A stretch of DNA of 64,000 nt from Ochotona curzoniae (taxonomy: Eukaryota; Chordata; Mammalia; Lagomorpha; Ochotonidae): the NCBI RefSeq assembly GCF_017591425.1, contig NW_024465885.1, positions 33,302,501-33,366,500 on the forward strand, read 5' to 3'. The notes beneath the pieces were generated by a model. The model was not told where the DNA came from and made no database searches. It saw only the letters and a program-made list of their open reading frames with translations. This document shows, one piece after another, positions 44,573 to 56,099 of the stretch. Numbering within the stretch: position 1 is the stretch's first letter; the number at the start of each line of letters is the position of its first letter. The position numbers were made by a program, and so were the translations under genes.

Positions 44573-45435
44573 ATGTTTGTTAGAAAAGTAAAATCCAAAA
44601 AGAGGTATTTCAGTACTTGCTTCGTTTCATGAAAGAATGTTATTTTCAGAACTCATAATAGAATATTTTAAATTTTACAAATACCTGCAATAGCTTTGAT
44701 AATATTTTAAGTGTCACCTTAAGGTCCATATTGTAAGGAGTTGACTCTTACTCTTGTGTGAATGGACAAAGGGTATATTTAACTCCATTTCAATGAGTGT
44801 AGGTGAAAAATGCAGTCATTAGATTCATTTCTTATGGGAAACCCTTATGGCAGAATAACTACTGTTTTATAAAACAACACAGACAGATGGGGGGGTGGGA
44901 ATGCTCATTATCTCTCTGCTTCCTAGCGCTTCAGTTGGTGTTGTGCCACCCATCACCATTAACACGTGCTAGTCCAATGGAGATGCTAAATCTTGGTTTT
45001 TGATCTTCCCGATCTGTAAATATTGTAAGCATGGCCAAATACTTCCTTGGTGTATACACATCAAAAAGGCTTGCACTGCTTGGTTGAAAACTGTAGTGTA
45101 AATGCATGAGTTCTCACCTGAAATTTGACTTTCAGTATTCATTGACTCATCGTCAAGGAGGATTTTATTATTAATTTTAATATGAATACCAATTTCAATT
45201 TTGAAAATATGCAAGCTTTTTCATTGATAGCAATCATGTAACAAATTGCATGGCTCAGCCAAAAATATGAACAGAAAGAAATTAACTTTCGTGTTAAAGA
45301 TTTTTATTATATCAGCCATACAGATGTTCCTGAATTCAGATTTAGCAGGCCTCGTTAATCATCCACAAGAAAGTAGGAAAAGAACTTAATTGATATGTCA
45401 CTGACATATCCTATATAGCACTAAAAATATAAATA
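44573..45435. other. AT-rich spacer
   Basis: Nothing recognised. A G-run of seven lies near 44890. Confidence 0.45.
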
Positions 45436-45439
45436 TTTG

Positions 45440-45620
45440 GGTGTCTGCATCTCACTTTTGAGATTGGCCTGAAGCTCTGGAGGCTTCTGTCTTTGTCGTG
45501 GTTCTTGCCCAACCACTGTGCTCCTCTGGGGAGTAAACCAATGAATGGAAGGAAAACATTCTCTACCCTTCCACACCCTCTTTTTCTCTGTGAATGCAAT
45601 TATATCTTTCCAAAAAATTT
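45440..45620 (+). mobile_element. CSINE 3' half, sense
   Basis: Only the distal half is present: CACTGTGCTCCTCTGGGGAG near 45515, TAAACCAATGAATGGAAGGA and CCCTCTTTTTCTCTGTGAAT to a short tail. Confidence 0.75.
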
Positions 45621-45654
45621 TTTGAATATCATAATAAATGAGAAGTAAATAAAA

Positions 45655-45835
45655 GAAAGTCCAGGTTTTCACTTGGGTGACAAAGACTCAACTGCTTGAG
45701 ACATGGCATGCTCCAGGCTGGAGTGTACATCGGCAGGAAGCTGGAATCAGAAGTGGAATCAAGACTGGAACCCTGTTACTCCAACATGGCGTGAACACAT
45801 TCTGAGTGGCTCTTAACCTTGTTTTCAAAGGGCTG
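45655..45835 (-). mobile_element. Old CSINE fragment, antisense
   Basis: GCAGGAAGCTGGAATCAGAA, GTGGAATCAAGACTGGAACC and GTGGCTCTTAACC follow the antisense old C-repeat. It faces the preceding sense fragment. Confidence 0.75.
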
Positions 45836-45839
45836 CACT

Positions 45840-47760
45840 TTCTGCCAATGCCTTCACTTCATCACATGCATGATTTAGAGTAAGTTTGTTCATCTATACA
45901 AACTCAAGCACAAATATTTACAGACTTTCAGTATGAGAATACAAATGGATTCTCTGTTGTTACATGCTATAACTGCATATATACATATTCATTATGAGAA
46001 TTTCAATGCATATCTATGTTGTCACAATCCAGTGTCTCTAATAAATTTGGCCCCTTTGTCACAGTTATGCTACAGTATTTTGTGAATCATACGCTGTTAC
46101 AAATGACTAATGCTAGAGTGAAAAATTGGAACATAATAAATTTTGCATTGCTTTTCTCTCTTATCAAAGAGGGTTATTGAGACTTCCACCAAATTAAGCC
46201 ACATATCTTATTGCCAACTCAGAAGATAAAGAGGAAAATGGGGTGATTTTCAACCTAAGAAAACAATTACATAACTGTCCAGTGAATCAGAACTTATACT
46301 TTCAGTCTCTGTGCTTCATTCAAGACAATAACAAAATCCAGATTGCCTGTTATCCAGGTAAATGCTTTCTAAATTTACATCATGCTATTTTGTAATGGGT
46401 TATGTGCTTGGCTCCACATTTGCATATTCTTTCAATCAAGGTAAAATAAATAGCAAGCTTAGCAATACGTATTACATAGGAATTATTTATTTGCATACGA
46501 TGATCTTCAATATCATACTGTTTGATAATTTACAGTGTGCATATTACAAAGCTAAATTTTGTCCATATGTACACATTATCCAAATTTTATATTGTATTTT
46601 AACCCATCATTAGCATTCACCATTCAGTATCCTTGGATTTAAGATCATAAAACCTGCATGTATCTGAAATTCATTGTTTTAATATATTAGTGTCAGACCA
46701 GTCTCTTATTCATTAGAATGACATTTCATTTAGATAGAGGACAGATGTAATCATAGCCTCTTTGATGCAGAGATAAAAATCCAGATAATAATCTAGTTAG
46801 GGAAAAAATAGCTCACAAGTTTCTGTGTAAAGTTTACATGTCTGTCAATCTGTTATTTTCTAGAAATATTTTGTAATAATTGAAATTGAACAAAGCTATA
46901 CAAATTGCTTCCAAAGACACGTTACCACACTGTATAGCATTAAGTAAAATCAACAAAAGTATGCAATACTTTACAAACATTTTTCTCAGTGTATGTGGAA
47001 TTTCTAAACTATGAATATTTTTATTTTCAGTCATGGAATTTATAATTTATTTGCACTACATAGCATATGCCAAATATATTTAACTTGTGTCTGCACCAAA
47101 CTATTTTTAAGAGGCTCAATCCTTCGTAAATATTTTCTTTCATTTTCCAAAGTACAGAACTATGATTTGAATAACATTTGTGGAAATGAATGTGCAAATT
47201 TCAGTGACAGCATGATCTTCATATTAATTATTACAATGAATCCAATAGTTACACCTATCTGTACTGTGGCTACCTTGACTATAACCATTCACATTTCTTA
47301 TCTAAAAATTGCAAAACTGCCCGGTTACTCAACATTTCATTTTGAATTATTCTTGACTATTGTTAGCTGAGAGAGGAGATTAACACAAAAGAAATCAGAG
47401 CAGCTCATATCATTTCTTAAACATTTCAATGTCTTTTCATTGTTCTTAGGTAATCTAAAGAATTTTTGGGGAGTTATTGTGTGACAATTCACACAATAAC
47501 AATTTGTTTACAATCCACTTTTCTCTCATTAGATCCAAAAAAATAACTGACCTTTTTAATATTAATTTTAGCAGCTGTGCTCAACCATGCACTAGTGTGT
47601 GAACACTTCCTTTGTCATGCTCTTCTCCCTGCATTATTCACATTGTTCCTTAATCACTTCAGCACACAGGCACAGCTGCAAAACACTCCTAACATACTTC
47701 ACAACCATTTCACTGCTAGCTCTTCTCAACACACCCTTCTCAGTAACATTCTCAGAAATA
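45840..47760. other. AT-rich sequence, nothing recognised
   Basis: About 1.9 kb. The largest frame, 119 codons at 47011-47370 on the plus strand, is I/F/L-rich and reminiscent of membrane proteins only by composition; no conserved motif is visible. Confidence 0.5.
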
Positions 47761-47761
47761 G

Positions 47762-48120
47762 GGCATGGTTATTATTATTGTTATTACTATTATTGAGTCT
47801 TACTTTTCTTGAAAGATAGGTTTAGATAAAGAAAAGGAGATGCAGAGAAAAAGATCTTCTGTCTCGGTGGATCACTCCCCAAGTGGCAACCATATCCAGT
47901 ACTGAGCCGATCCAAAGCCAGGAGCCAGGAATTTCAGTCTCTCACTTGATTTACCAGGCCCAAGGACTTGAGCAATCTCCACTGCTTTCCAGGTGACAAG
48001 CAAGGAGCTGGATGGGAAGCAGAGCAGCCAGGACACGAACTGGCACCCATATGGGATCCAAGGCATGCAAAGTGAGAATTCAGTCACTGACCCATTGCAC
48101 CAGACCTAGGCATGCTTATT
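47762..48120 (-). mobile_element. CSINE, antisense, 12-bp target duplication
   Basis: Copy at about 47774-48108 with a TTATTATTATTG-type tail complement, GATCACTCCCCAAGTGGCAA near 47869 and TGGCACCCATATGGGATCCA near 48041. Flanks GGCATGGTTATT (47762-47773) and GGCATGCTTATT (48109-48120) differ once. Confidence 0.93.
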
Positions 48121-48640
48121 TAATTAACACCACTTGCCTTTATTAAGTTGCAGGCATAAGCTTAGATCTCCTTGTCACAATGCCAGCACCTTTATGGCAT
48201 TTTTAAAAATGAAAATTTTATTTCTAACTTATGTTTCATATTTGAGATCAATTACTGGACTTCTTTCACAATATGATTAATGGATTTATTTATTCTTAGC
48301 AATTCAGTGCATGTATGTCACAATGGAAGACATGCTGTTGGCAGGCTACATACTTCTTGCAGCACAGACTCTCGTACTTTAAGTTTTTGAAATTATACAT
48401 TGATAAAGATTTTATTTTAGAAACAATAATGCTTTGCACAAATTTGTCTAAGCAGATCCTTCTCAACATTTGTCTCAGGGGCACTGATGCAATAGTATGG
48501 GAGAAAGACTTTGTTTGAGCTCTCAGAAATTGTTGGGCTTTAATTTATTGCCATGTGGGTTGTCTCTTCTTTGATGTTTTAATCTGACAGATAAGCAGTA
48601 TTTTAGACATTCATTGTGTTTGCTAAATACAGGCTAATAA
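48121..48640. other. AT-rich spacer
   Basis: Nothing recognised; two short complementary frames at 48296-48518 lack motifs. Confidence 0.45.
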
Positions 48641-48643
48641 TCA

Positions 48644-48689
48644 GATGATGATGATGACGGTAATAATAATAATAGTAATAATAATAAAT
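48644..48689. repeat. (GAT)n(AAT)n microsatellite
   Basis: GATGATGATGATGACGGT followed by AATAATAATAATAGTAAT units. Confidence 0.95.
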
Positions 48690-48819
48690 GTTGTAAGCCC
48701 CAAAGGTATATGACTACTGCTAACATTCTGCTTTCCAGGAGACTTTTATAATCACCTTCTATAGCTATATGTGTATTACAAATAGAACACCAAGGATTGT
48801 TCTATTGACTAGTACAATA

Positions 48820-48874
48820 ATTGGTAAGCAGAACATGTTGAAGTTCCATTGGTAAGCAGAACATTTGGAGTTTC
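48820..48874. repeat. 28-bp tandem duplication
   Basis: ATTGGTAAGCAGAACAT occurs at 48820 and again at 48848, within two adjacent near-identical units of about 28 bases. Confidence 0.9.
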
Positions 48875-49084
48875 ATGTCAATAGCAAGAGCTGCTACAGA
48901 GTAGGACACTTATGACTGTATTAGAAAAACAATCTGTGAATCAAGCAGCAGAATGCTCAACAGAAAAATGGATACAGAAAATTAAATAACGGATGAACAA
49001 TTACAAACCAAGGACACATCTTCCTTTTATAAAGAGATAAATGTGCACTACCAGCAGGACAGGTATGCCGATACTTCTTCTTTT

Positions 49085-49215
49085 TCTTAAGATTTATTTT
49101 ACTTGAAATTCTAGTCAAAGTTGCAAAGACACAGAGGGAGAAGAAAGAGGGAAATATATCATCTTTCCAAGCATTTTTGGTGGAAATACACCAAGCAAAC
49201 GGACTACCATTTAGC
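49085..49215 (-). mobile_element. CSINE tail-side fragment, antisense
   Basis: TTAAGATTTATTTTACTTGA then CAAAGACACAGAGGGAGAAG and CCAAGCATTTTTGGTGGA; the homology to the C-repeat fades after about 49165. Confidence 0.5.
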
Positions 49216-49735
49216 ACCCAGGTTTTGAGAAAAGTCTTCTGCAATTTTTCCTCTGGTTGCAAAGAGAACATGAAGAATAAATATGAAATTATAAATGTGT
49301 GGTGAACAGAATTGGTTTGAATAGTTTTGAAGGTGCATTGGTGGTAAGGAAACAGAGCAAAATAATAATAATAATAATAATAAATGTTGAATTTGAAAGC
49401 ACATCATAGACAATAAATAGCATAGCAGTGGGAGCCCGGTGGTGCCTTCATTGTCTGTGTTTTCTTCCTGTAGTGCATCTCTTTGCTGAGATACAGAGTT
49501 GACACATGATTAGATATAACCTGAGTGAAGTCATTTTGTAGAATTGTCTGAGGGCAATGAAATATGGGTTCAAAAAGAACAGCAGAATGTTTGTGGAAGA
49601 GAAAAACAAGAATATAAGTTATGCAGCTTTTCAAGTTTCTATTACCATCGCTTCATTACTAAGCATCTCATTGATATTTTTATATTTAGATTTCTTTTCA
49701 CTGTAGAGATTGACATCTGGAGTAGTAAGTAAAGT
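49216..49735. other. Unassigned sequence with (AAT)n
   Basis: A perfect (AAT) run of about eight units lies at 49361-49384. Nothing else recognised. Confidence 0.5.
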
Positions 49736-49737
49736 TT

Positions 49738-49900
49738 CTGCCCAGGACATATGCCATGTGGTGCCAGTTCACATCCAAGCTTCTCCACTTAGATACAGCT
49801 CCCTATTATTTATATCTTTATATTATTTTTCACAATAATATGAAAGTTTCCCCAAGTCTTTGGGCATTTCCACTTTAATAAAAATAATAATAATAATCTC
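49738..49900 (+). mobile_element. Old CSINE, sense, with (AAT)n tail
   Basis: GCCCAGGACATATGCCATGT, CCAAGCTTCTCCACTTAGAT and TTCCCCAAGTCTTTGGGCAT are C-repeat steps; the tail has become AATAATAATAATAATC at 49880-49897. Confidence 0.6.
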
Positions 49901-50345
49901 TTTTTTCTCTTACACTTTAACTATTTTATCCTCCCTGTCATATTAGATAGTTAATCAATATTCTATTTTCTGTGTAATTTGCATATCACACTCCCAAAGA
50001 TTTTTATATCCCAATGGCATTCTTTCATATTCCAGTTTCATCCAGTAGATGTGCACATATTGTGATTCAAATATTCTAAAGCAAAGGCAATTTTTAGTCC
50101 TTGTGCATTAAGGCCACATTTAAGTAAAATCCATATGTCATATTTCTTTTCTAAAGATATTAAACATTCCTGAAAAATACATCGTTCACTATATTATGCT
50201 GTATATAATTTTCCTTATGTTTGATGATGTAGTGCAAATTCACATATTGCTTGCACTGGCATTAAAATGAAAGGCAGGAGAATCAAATGCTGTAGATTGA
50301 CTAATAAAATCAGCAAAAAAAAAATTTATCTGCTAATTGTTTTAC
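49901..50345. other. AT-rich spacer
   Basis: Nothing recognised. Confidence 0.45.
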
Positions 50346-50350
50346 AGTAT

Positions 50351-50743
50351 TGTGGCAGGGTGAAAAATTATAGAGTGAGTGTGTTCCACAGTCCCTGGTT
50401 GGGTTAGATTGACCCTCCTCCCCTAAGGATGGACCAGGTACTGGGAACTGAGCCCCATGAAAAATGGAACTAATTTCCTTGATGTTAAACTGTAACTATA
50501 ACTACATAGTTGCTCCTTTGGGCTTTAAACTGCTTACTGTAGCTTCCACACCCATGCCTGCTTGCTTACTTGCTTGCCAGTGACAAGGCCAAAAGGATGT
50601 GTGTTTGTTTGTTTTTAACCTTAAAATCTCACTGCAGCAAAAGCTCTAGTCTGTCTCCCTCAGACCTGTTCTGCTAGCTAGCCAATAAAACTCCAAATTC
50701 TAAATTGGCCTCAGTGGTCTTTTATATGGTGCACCCCATAACA
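50351..50743 (+). mobile_element. Solo ERV LTR, about 393 bp
   Basis: Begins TGTGGCAGGGTGAAAAATTA and ends GTGCACCCCATAACA, so it has TG...CA ends on the + strand. AATAAA lies at 50684-50689, about 55 bases before the end, with a CT-rich part (CTGTCTCCCTCAGACC) just upstream; this is the R-U5 layout of a gammaretrovirus-like (class I) LTR. Flanks read GTAT before and GTGT after, at most a decayed 4-bp duplication. No internal ERV sequence adjoins it. Frames are absent. Confidence 0.82.
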
Positions 50744-50744
50744 G

Positions 50745-51610
50745 TGTATTATTTTCTGGACTTGCAATTGTGCAAAGACTCTCTTAAATGATGTTAATGC
50801 CTGTAATTTACTTTCTACTCACAACTGAAACCCAAATGATGACTGAGTATCATTTCTGAGAATATAGGCAGCACTTGCTAGAAATTTGCCATATAAAAAT
50901 ATATAACATTTTTTAAAAAAATTGTCAGTAACAATGATAGCTAATACATTTAAATGTGTACCCTTCACTACAGAATATATGGATCTTAATTTCTGACGAT
51001 TTGCAAAAAAAAAAAAACACATTGAATTCATTGGGATTTTAGATCCTTTAACCTCAAATACAGTGTCTACTTCATCTATTCAGTGGTACTAAATTTTACG
51101 ATTGTTTCTATTCTTATTCAGTAACAGCAAAATTAGCTTGATGCTATAAGCCAGATTTTACTTTTCAATCTTCCTCGTAGTAATTGCATGTAAAGCCTTA
51201 GAATAGAAGCATTCATATTCTTAATCTTTTCACTCTCTTCTTCCTTCCTACAGTATCAGATATACAGTGTGATCATTAGGGATGGAATTTAATGATTTTA
51301 CTGTGTAATTTTTACTGTACTACATTTTCATGAGTAAGGTTTGTGACAAAGGTACTCATCTTCTGAATCTTTTCACCATTTTGTTCCATCTAAGAATGGT
51401 ATCACATGTAAAACAATTAGAGGATGCATATCAGCTATGCCAGGGAACAAGCCAGGGAACAGCAGGCAGTAACAACTGTAAACTAGTGGCTGAGGTTGTT
51501 CAGAAGGCAAAAGTCATGCACCAGACTGTGCCACCATTAGTGGTGACACTGTAATTTGTTTAGGAGTGAGAAATTGAGAAGTGGATAGATTATGATGTTT
51601 GTTGAAAGAT
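50745..51610. other. Unassigned sequence
   Basis: Nothing recognised. The 74-codon frame at 51330-51554 has no clear homolog that I can name. Confidence 0.4.
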
Positions 51611-51614
51611 ATTC

Positions 51615-51898
51615 GACTCTACAATGAGAGACGGAGAGAAGTCTTCTCTCTGCTGCTTCATTTCCTAAAGGATTGCAATAGCTGGAACTGAGTCGATGCA
51701 TATGTAGCAGCCGGGAGCTTCTTCTCTAGCTTCCATGTGGACAGGGTCCCAAAGACATAGGCCGCACTCCACTGCTTTCCTAGACCATATGCATGGGGTT
51801 ACATGTGAAATGGAGCAGCTGGGATATGAATCAAGGCCCATATTGGATGCCAGGGCTACAGACAGAGACTTGCTCTGTAGTATCACTGTGCTGGCTAT
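51615..51898 (-). mobile_element. CSINE, antisense copy
   Basis: ACAATGAGAGACGGAGAGAA, GGATTGCAATAGCTGGAACT, CAGGGTCCCAAAGACATAGG and TATCACTGTGCTGGC at the head complement. No clear target duplication. Confidence 0.85.
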
Positions 51899-51899
51899 C

Positions 51900-52925
51900 T
51901 CCAGTTCTTTCGAAACAGCTCTACACAAAATTTATTCTTTGTGTTACAGGCAAAAAGTAAAAAAGTAAAATCTAGTTTCTCAATGTTGCAATTAATGTGT
52001 CATTTGTAAAATCTTTGGAGTGATTCTACTACGTCTCATTGGCAATGGAAATTTCATGGTTATATATGGATAGGACTAAATTCAGTAAGCAGGCTTTGTA
52101 ACAAATCAGAAATTGCATTTTAATTTGTGGTTTCTTCTTGATCTACTACTAATGAAAGTTTCACTGAATTATCTGCTTAAAGGTCAAAATGCTAATTAAA
52201 GAGTTTCTCATCGGCGATAATTCAGATATGTAGAAAAATGATGACATTAGCTTTTTATCTTCTTGAATTAACTTATTTTCTACTTCATTGTCTCTAAGCT
52301 CTGAATAACAATGAAGAGAGTTGATACTATTTGATATTTTCCATTTCAATCCAATGCACATACTATAATTTAAAGGAGTACATTATTTACATTTCATCAC
52401 AATATTCTTTCCTAATATAACTTCACATGATTCATTTTAATTAGATAAATTTACATGTAATTTAAGCTATGCGTAGAGTACACTTAAGATAGCATCTTGT
52501 AAAAAATAATATCTCAGAAATTGTTGCACCTAAAAATTCTCATAATTTGAAACCTCTAGAGATGATGGCTGACCATTCTACCTTGTCTCGTCTATCATTT
52601 ATGCTGTATAATTTTATAATTGATAGCATAAACAATAATGTTTTCTCTGTTGCAATGCTTAAAGAGCAAGGACATTTATTAATTCATGTAAAAATCTCTT
52701 CATCTATGAGACATAGCTGAATTCTCCAAAATGAGAGTATATTTTTAAATATCCTGTCCATCTAATTTAAGTCTTTAAAACTGCTACGTAACAAAGCTAA
52801 GCAATATGCTGTATTACACCACATTGGATCTTTTGTGATTTTGGTGTTGGAGTGGAGCTGTAAATCACTGCTGTATCCTGACATCACAAGAGAATGCAAT
52901 ACTGCATGTCACTAGACCAGGAAGA
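51900..52925. other. AT-rich spacer
   Basis: About 1 kb with nothing recognised. Confidence 0.45.
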
Positions 52926-52929
52926 TATA

Positions 52930-53650
52930 TTTCAATAGTTTTACATTATTTTATTAAAAGGAAAGAACAGATCTCACTCATACCACCCGTATAGTACCAA
53001 GAAGACAACTGCACATTGCTGCCTCCCTGTACCTCCAATCCCCTACCTACATCAGCAGCAGTTTTTTCAGAGACACATTCATAGGCTAAATTAATCATTA
53101 GTCATAATATTAAACAAGTGGTAAGTATGAAGAAGGCATTTTCACAGAAATAGAGATGAGGACTAAAAACAATAATCATATCACAAAATGTCTGTCTCAT
53201 CCCCGTACATTTTTTGGTTTTTATATTGCCTATCACATTTCAGAGAAAATATTTTTGTCTGAGACTAAATTTCACTAGACTTATTTCACTCAGCATAGAT
53301 GGCTTCCAAGTGCATTCATTTTTGTTTTTGTTTTTATCAAAAGAGAATTTCATTGTTTTATTTTATTTTATATTTTAGGACTGAGTTATATTAGTGTAAA
53401 TACATCAAATTTTTCTTATCCAGTCACCGATTCTTGGACATTTTTGCTGATTAAATATTTAAGATATTATAAATTGAGCTGCTAGAAACAGGAAGGTACA
53501 GACAACTTTTTAAGATTCTTATTTCATTTCCTTTGGGTAAGTTCCATGAGTGGATTATATAACAGATACAAACTTTCATAAAAGTTTTAATGGTTTACAT
53601 GCCACTAATGGTGGATTAGGAAACTTTTTTTCCACAACCTCACCAGCAGA
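52930..53650 (-). mobile_element. Old LINE-1, antisense: 3' UTR and ORF2 3' end
   Basis: In + orientation, TTATTTCACTCAGCATAGAT near 53281, TTTTTCTTATCCAGTCACCG near 53411, TATAAATTGAGCTGCTAGAA near 53469, TTCATTTCCTTTGGGTAAGT near 53523 and ATGCCACTAATGGTGGATTA near 53599 follow the antisense order of the last 450 bases of L1 ORF2. It is highly diverged, so much older than the other L1 pieces here. Two further segments of what is probably the same copy follow at 54560-54960 and 55050-55305. Confidence 0.75.
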
Positions 53651-53765
53651 GTATATATTATATTACATATGTATTTATATTCATTATATACACATATATG
53701 TTTATATATATAAAATATATCATATATGATACAGTAAATACATTTATATATTATATTTCATATAC
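53645..53765. repeat. AT-rich simple sequence
   Basis: TATATTATATTACATATGTA and related units between the L1 segment and the next CSINE. Confidence 0.8.
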
Positions 53766-53767
53766 GT

Positions 53768-54085
53768 AATTATTTATTTTTATTTGAAAGAGAGATTGAC
53801 AAACAGAAGGAAAGGTGGTAAGAGAGAAAGAAATCTTCCATCCACTAGTTCACTCCCCAGATGGGCAAAAGAGCTGGTGCTGAGCACATCTGAAGCTAGG
53901 AGCCATGAATCTCCCATGTGGGTACAGAGACCAAAGGACTTGGACATTCCTCCAATGCTTTTCCAGATCGTAACCAAAGAGGAGCTGGATCAGCAGTTCA
54001 GAAGCTGGAATATCAATGGTTGTCCATATGGAATTCCAGCAGTGTGTGTTGAGAGTTACTGCTACACCACTGCACTGGATGATGG
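53768..54085 (-). mobile_element. Old CSINE, antisense, within the old L1
   Basis: TTATTTTTATTTGAAAGAGA at the tail complement, TTCACTCCCCAGATGGGCAA near 53849, GAATCTCCCATGTGGGTACA near 53907 and TCCATATGGAATTCCAGCAG near 54022. It has the older TTTGAAAG tail form. Confidence 0.85.
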
Positions 54086-54173
54086 TCATTTTAATTGTGT
54101 TAACTTCATTAAGTTTTTACTTAGGCTGTCCTGTTAGTAATCCTATTTTTTCTTAAGTAGGTGATTTTTCTTT

Positions 54174-54540
54174 GAAAAATGCCTATTTGAGCCTGGTGTG
54201 ACAGCCTACTAGCCCAGTCCTGTCCTTGAATCTGCCAGGATCCTCTGTTGGCACTGATTAATGTTCTGACCGCTTTGCTTCCCATCCAGCTCCTTCTTAT
54301 CTGGAAAAAAGTAGAGGATGACCCAACTCCTTGAAACCTTGCACCTGTGTGGGGTACCCAGAAGAAGCTCCTGGCTCGTGACTTTAGAGTGGTTCATCTC
54401 TGCTGTTGCTGCCACTTGCAGAGTGAACCAACAGATTTTTAAAAAATCATTCTTTATCTCCTTCTCCCTGAATATCTTCATTTCCAATGGAAATTTCAAA
54501 AAATAATACATCATAAAAAAAGAAAGAAAAATGCCTATTT
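54174..54540 (+). mobile_element. CSINE, sense, perfect 15-bp target duplication
   Basis: Copy at 54189-54525 starting GAGCCTGGTGTGACAGCCTA and ending in TTCCAATGGAAATTTCAAAA and an A/G-rich tail. GAAAAATGCCTATTT occurs at 54174-54188 and 54526-54540. It splits the old antisense L1. Confidence 0.96.
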
Positions 54541-54559
54541 ATCCTCTTTGCGCAAGTGT

Positions 54560-54960
54560 TAAATTCAGTTTTTTTTTTCTATTGTTTTTTGAGTTTCTGC
54601 AATGCTTTATAATTCCTAAATATTAATACTTTGTCTATGGCATAATTTCCAAACCATTTCTGCCAGTTGCATCTTCACTCTATTGAATGCTTCATTTGCA
54701 GGACAGAAGCATCATAATTTGAACTAATCCCATTTGTCTATTTTTGCTTCTCGCATGTTTTCCAAAATGGCTTTATCAAGACCAATGCCAAAGTCTTGCA
54801 GTGTTTTCCTAAAGAATATCATCAAATAATGAAATGATATTAGGTCATAGTTTCATGCATTTTTACCATTTTGAGCTGATTTCTCTGTGTATTGTAAGGA
54901 CATGAGTTTTTCATAGCTCTGCTAGAAATAACAAATTTTTTCAGCAACATTTGCTGAAGA
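54560..54960 (-). mobile_element. Old LINE-1 segment, antisense (ORF2-side)
   Basis: AATATTAATACTTTGTCTAT near 54619, AACTAATCCCATTTGTCTAT near 54721, CCAATGCCAAAGTCTTGCAG near 54782 and AACATTTGCTGAAGAGACTG near 54946 match antisense L1 sequence in order. Confidence 0.75.
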
Positions 54961-55030
54961 GACTGGAGAGTTTTGGTTCTCATATATATATTGGTTCATA
55001 TATATATATATAATCATACACACACATATG
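54960..55030. repeat. TA/CA simple sequence
   Basis: ATATATATATATATAATCAT and ACACACACATATGG units within the old L1. Confidence 0.8.
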
Positions 55031-55034
55031 GTTC

Positions 55035-55305
55035 CTATATACATAGAATGATGTCATCTGTAAACTGGAATAAGTTTAGTTCCTCCTTGTCAATTTTTAT
55101 CTCTGTAACATCTTTTTTCTAATTCAATGATTCTAGCTAAATATTCTAAAACCATATTGATTAGCAATTATGCAAGTTAGCTTACTTACCTCATTCCAAG
55201 TCTTAGTGTAAAGCTTCTAACATTCATCCATTCAACATGATACTGGCTGTGGGGTTGTCATGTATTGCCTTAATTGTGTAGAAGATTGTAATCTAGCTAC
55301 AGTTC
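55035..55305 (-). mobile_element. Old LINE-1 segment, antisense (ORF2 RT region)
   Basis: GATGTCATCTGTAAACTGGA, TTAGTTCCTCCTTGTCAATT and GATACTGGCTGTGGGGTTGT (near 55239) correspond to the antisense RT region of ORF2 around the FADD box and its upstream part. Confidence 0.75.
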
Positions 55306-55307
55306 CT

Positions 55308-55520
55308 AATTAATGTCCTGGGAGAAGCAAAACAAGATGGCCCAAGTCTTTTGGCACCTGTCAGACACACAGGACACATGCACGAAGCTCCTAGCTCCTT
55401 GTTATATTCTGGTTGAGTCTTAGACCAGCCAATGGAATCTTTTTTTTTTTCTCTTCCTGTCCCTCTATCTTTCTAAGTTCAACTTCAAAATAAATTTTAA
55501 AAATTAAAAAAAAAAAAGAA
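55308..55520 (+). mobile_element. CSINE, 5'-truncated sense copy
   Basis: CAAAACAAGATGGCCCAAGT, GCACGAAGCTCCTAGCTCCT, CT-rich TTCTCTTCCTGTCCCTCTAT and a long A-rich tail at 55497-55520. The tRNA-like head is missing. Confidence 0.85.
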
Positions 55521-55524
55521 AATG

Positions 55525-56095
55525 GATTCTAGGGGAAATCATTAAAGGTTGGAAAAAGAACAAGATAGAACATTTTAAGTTGCCATGCTAAAATGGGAAA
55601 TTAGAATTTGTGCTTATCCTATTGGGGCATTATGAGTATAATTTTTATGTTTTTGACCTTCTTGAATTGAATGGGCAGTAGTTTGTGATTCTACATTAGT
55701 AAATGGTCACCGGGTTCAATGGCTATAGTGTTTTCTATAAACTCACTGATATGTTTGGTTCTGAAGTGGCAGTTCCATCGTCAAAAACCAATTTAAAGGT
55801 CAGTGGTGCCACCTCTGAGCAGCAATTCTAAACACCAAAGCAAAGGATAGAATACAGAGCATTGGTAGAAAAAAAAAAATCACCTGAGGTTTTGATGAGT
55901 CCCAATTATGTAAATTTTAGGAAATAATAGCACTTTTTTTGTTTCTATGAATTAATGTGGCTTCATATGTAAGGCAAAGAGGAAAATAATGAATCTTCAG
56001 TATGCCTGTAAAGTATTTGTAGTGAATATTCAAATTTATTGGTTTGTTATTGAATTATAAAGGCTTTACAAATGAAGTGACTTTGTAAAATATTG
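55525..56095. other. Unassigned AT-rich sequence
   Basis: Parts near 55650-55740 could be further L1 sequence but no step is secure. Confidence 0.4.
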
Positions 56096-56099
56096 GATA

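Noticed and set aside
47011..47370. 119-codon hydrophobic plus-strand frame that looks membrane-protein-like
   Set aside because: AT-rich DNA gives I/F/L-rich frames by chance; no conserved receptor or transporter motif and no splice context.
48644..48689. CRISPR-like array at trinucleotide or GA repeats
   Set aside because: Simple microsatellites without spacers, in vertebrate DNA.
51330..51554. 74-codon frame as a possible processed pseudogene
   Set aside because: I could not name a parent protein, and no poly(A) tail or target duplication is visible.
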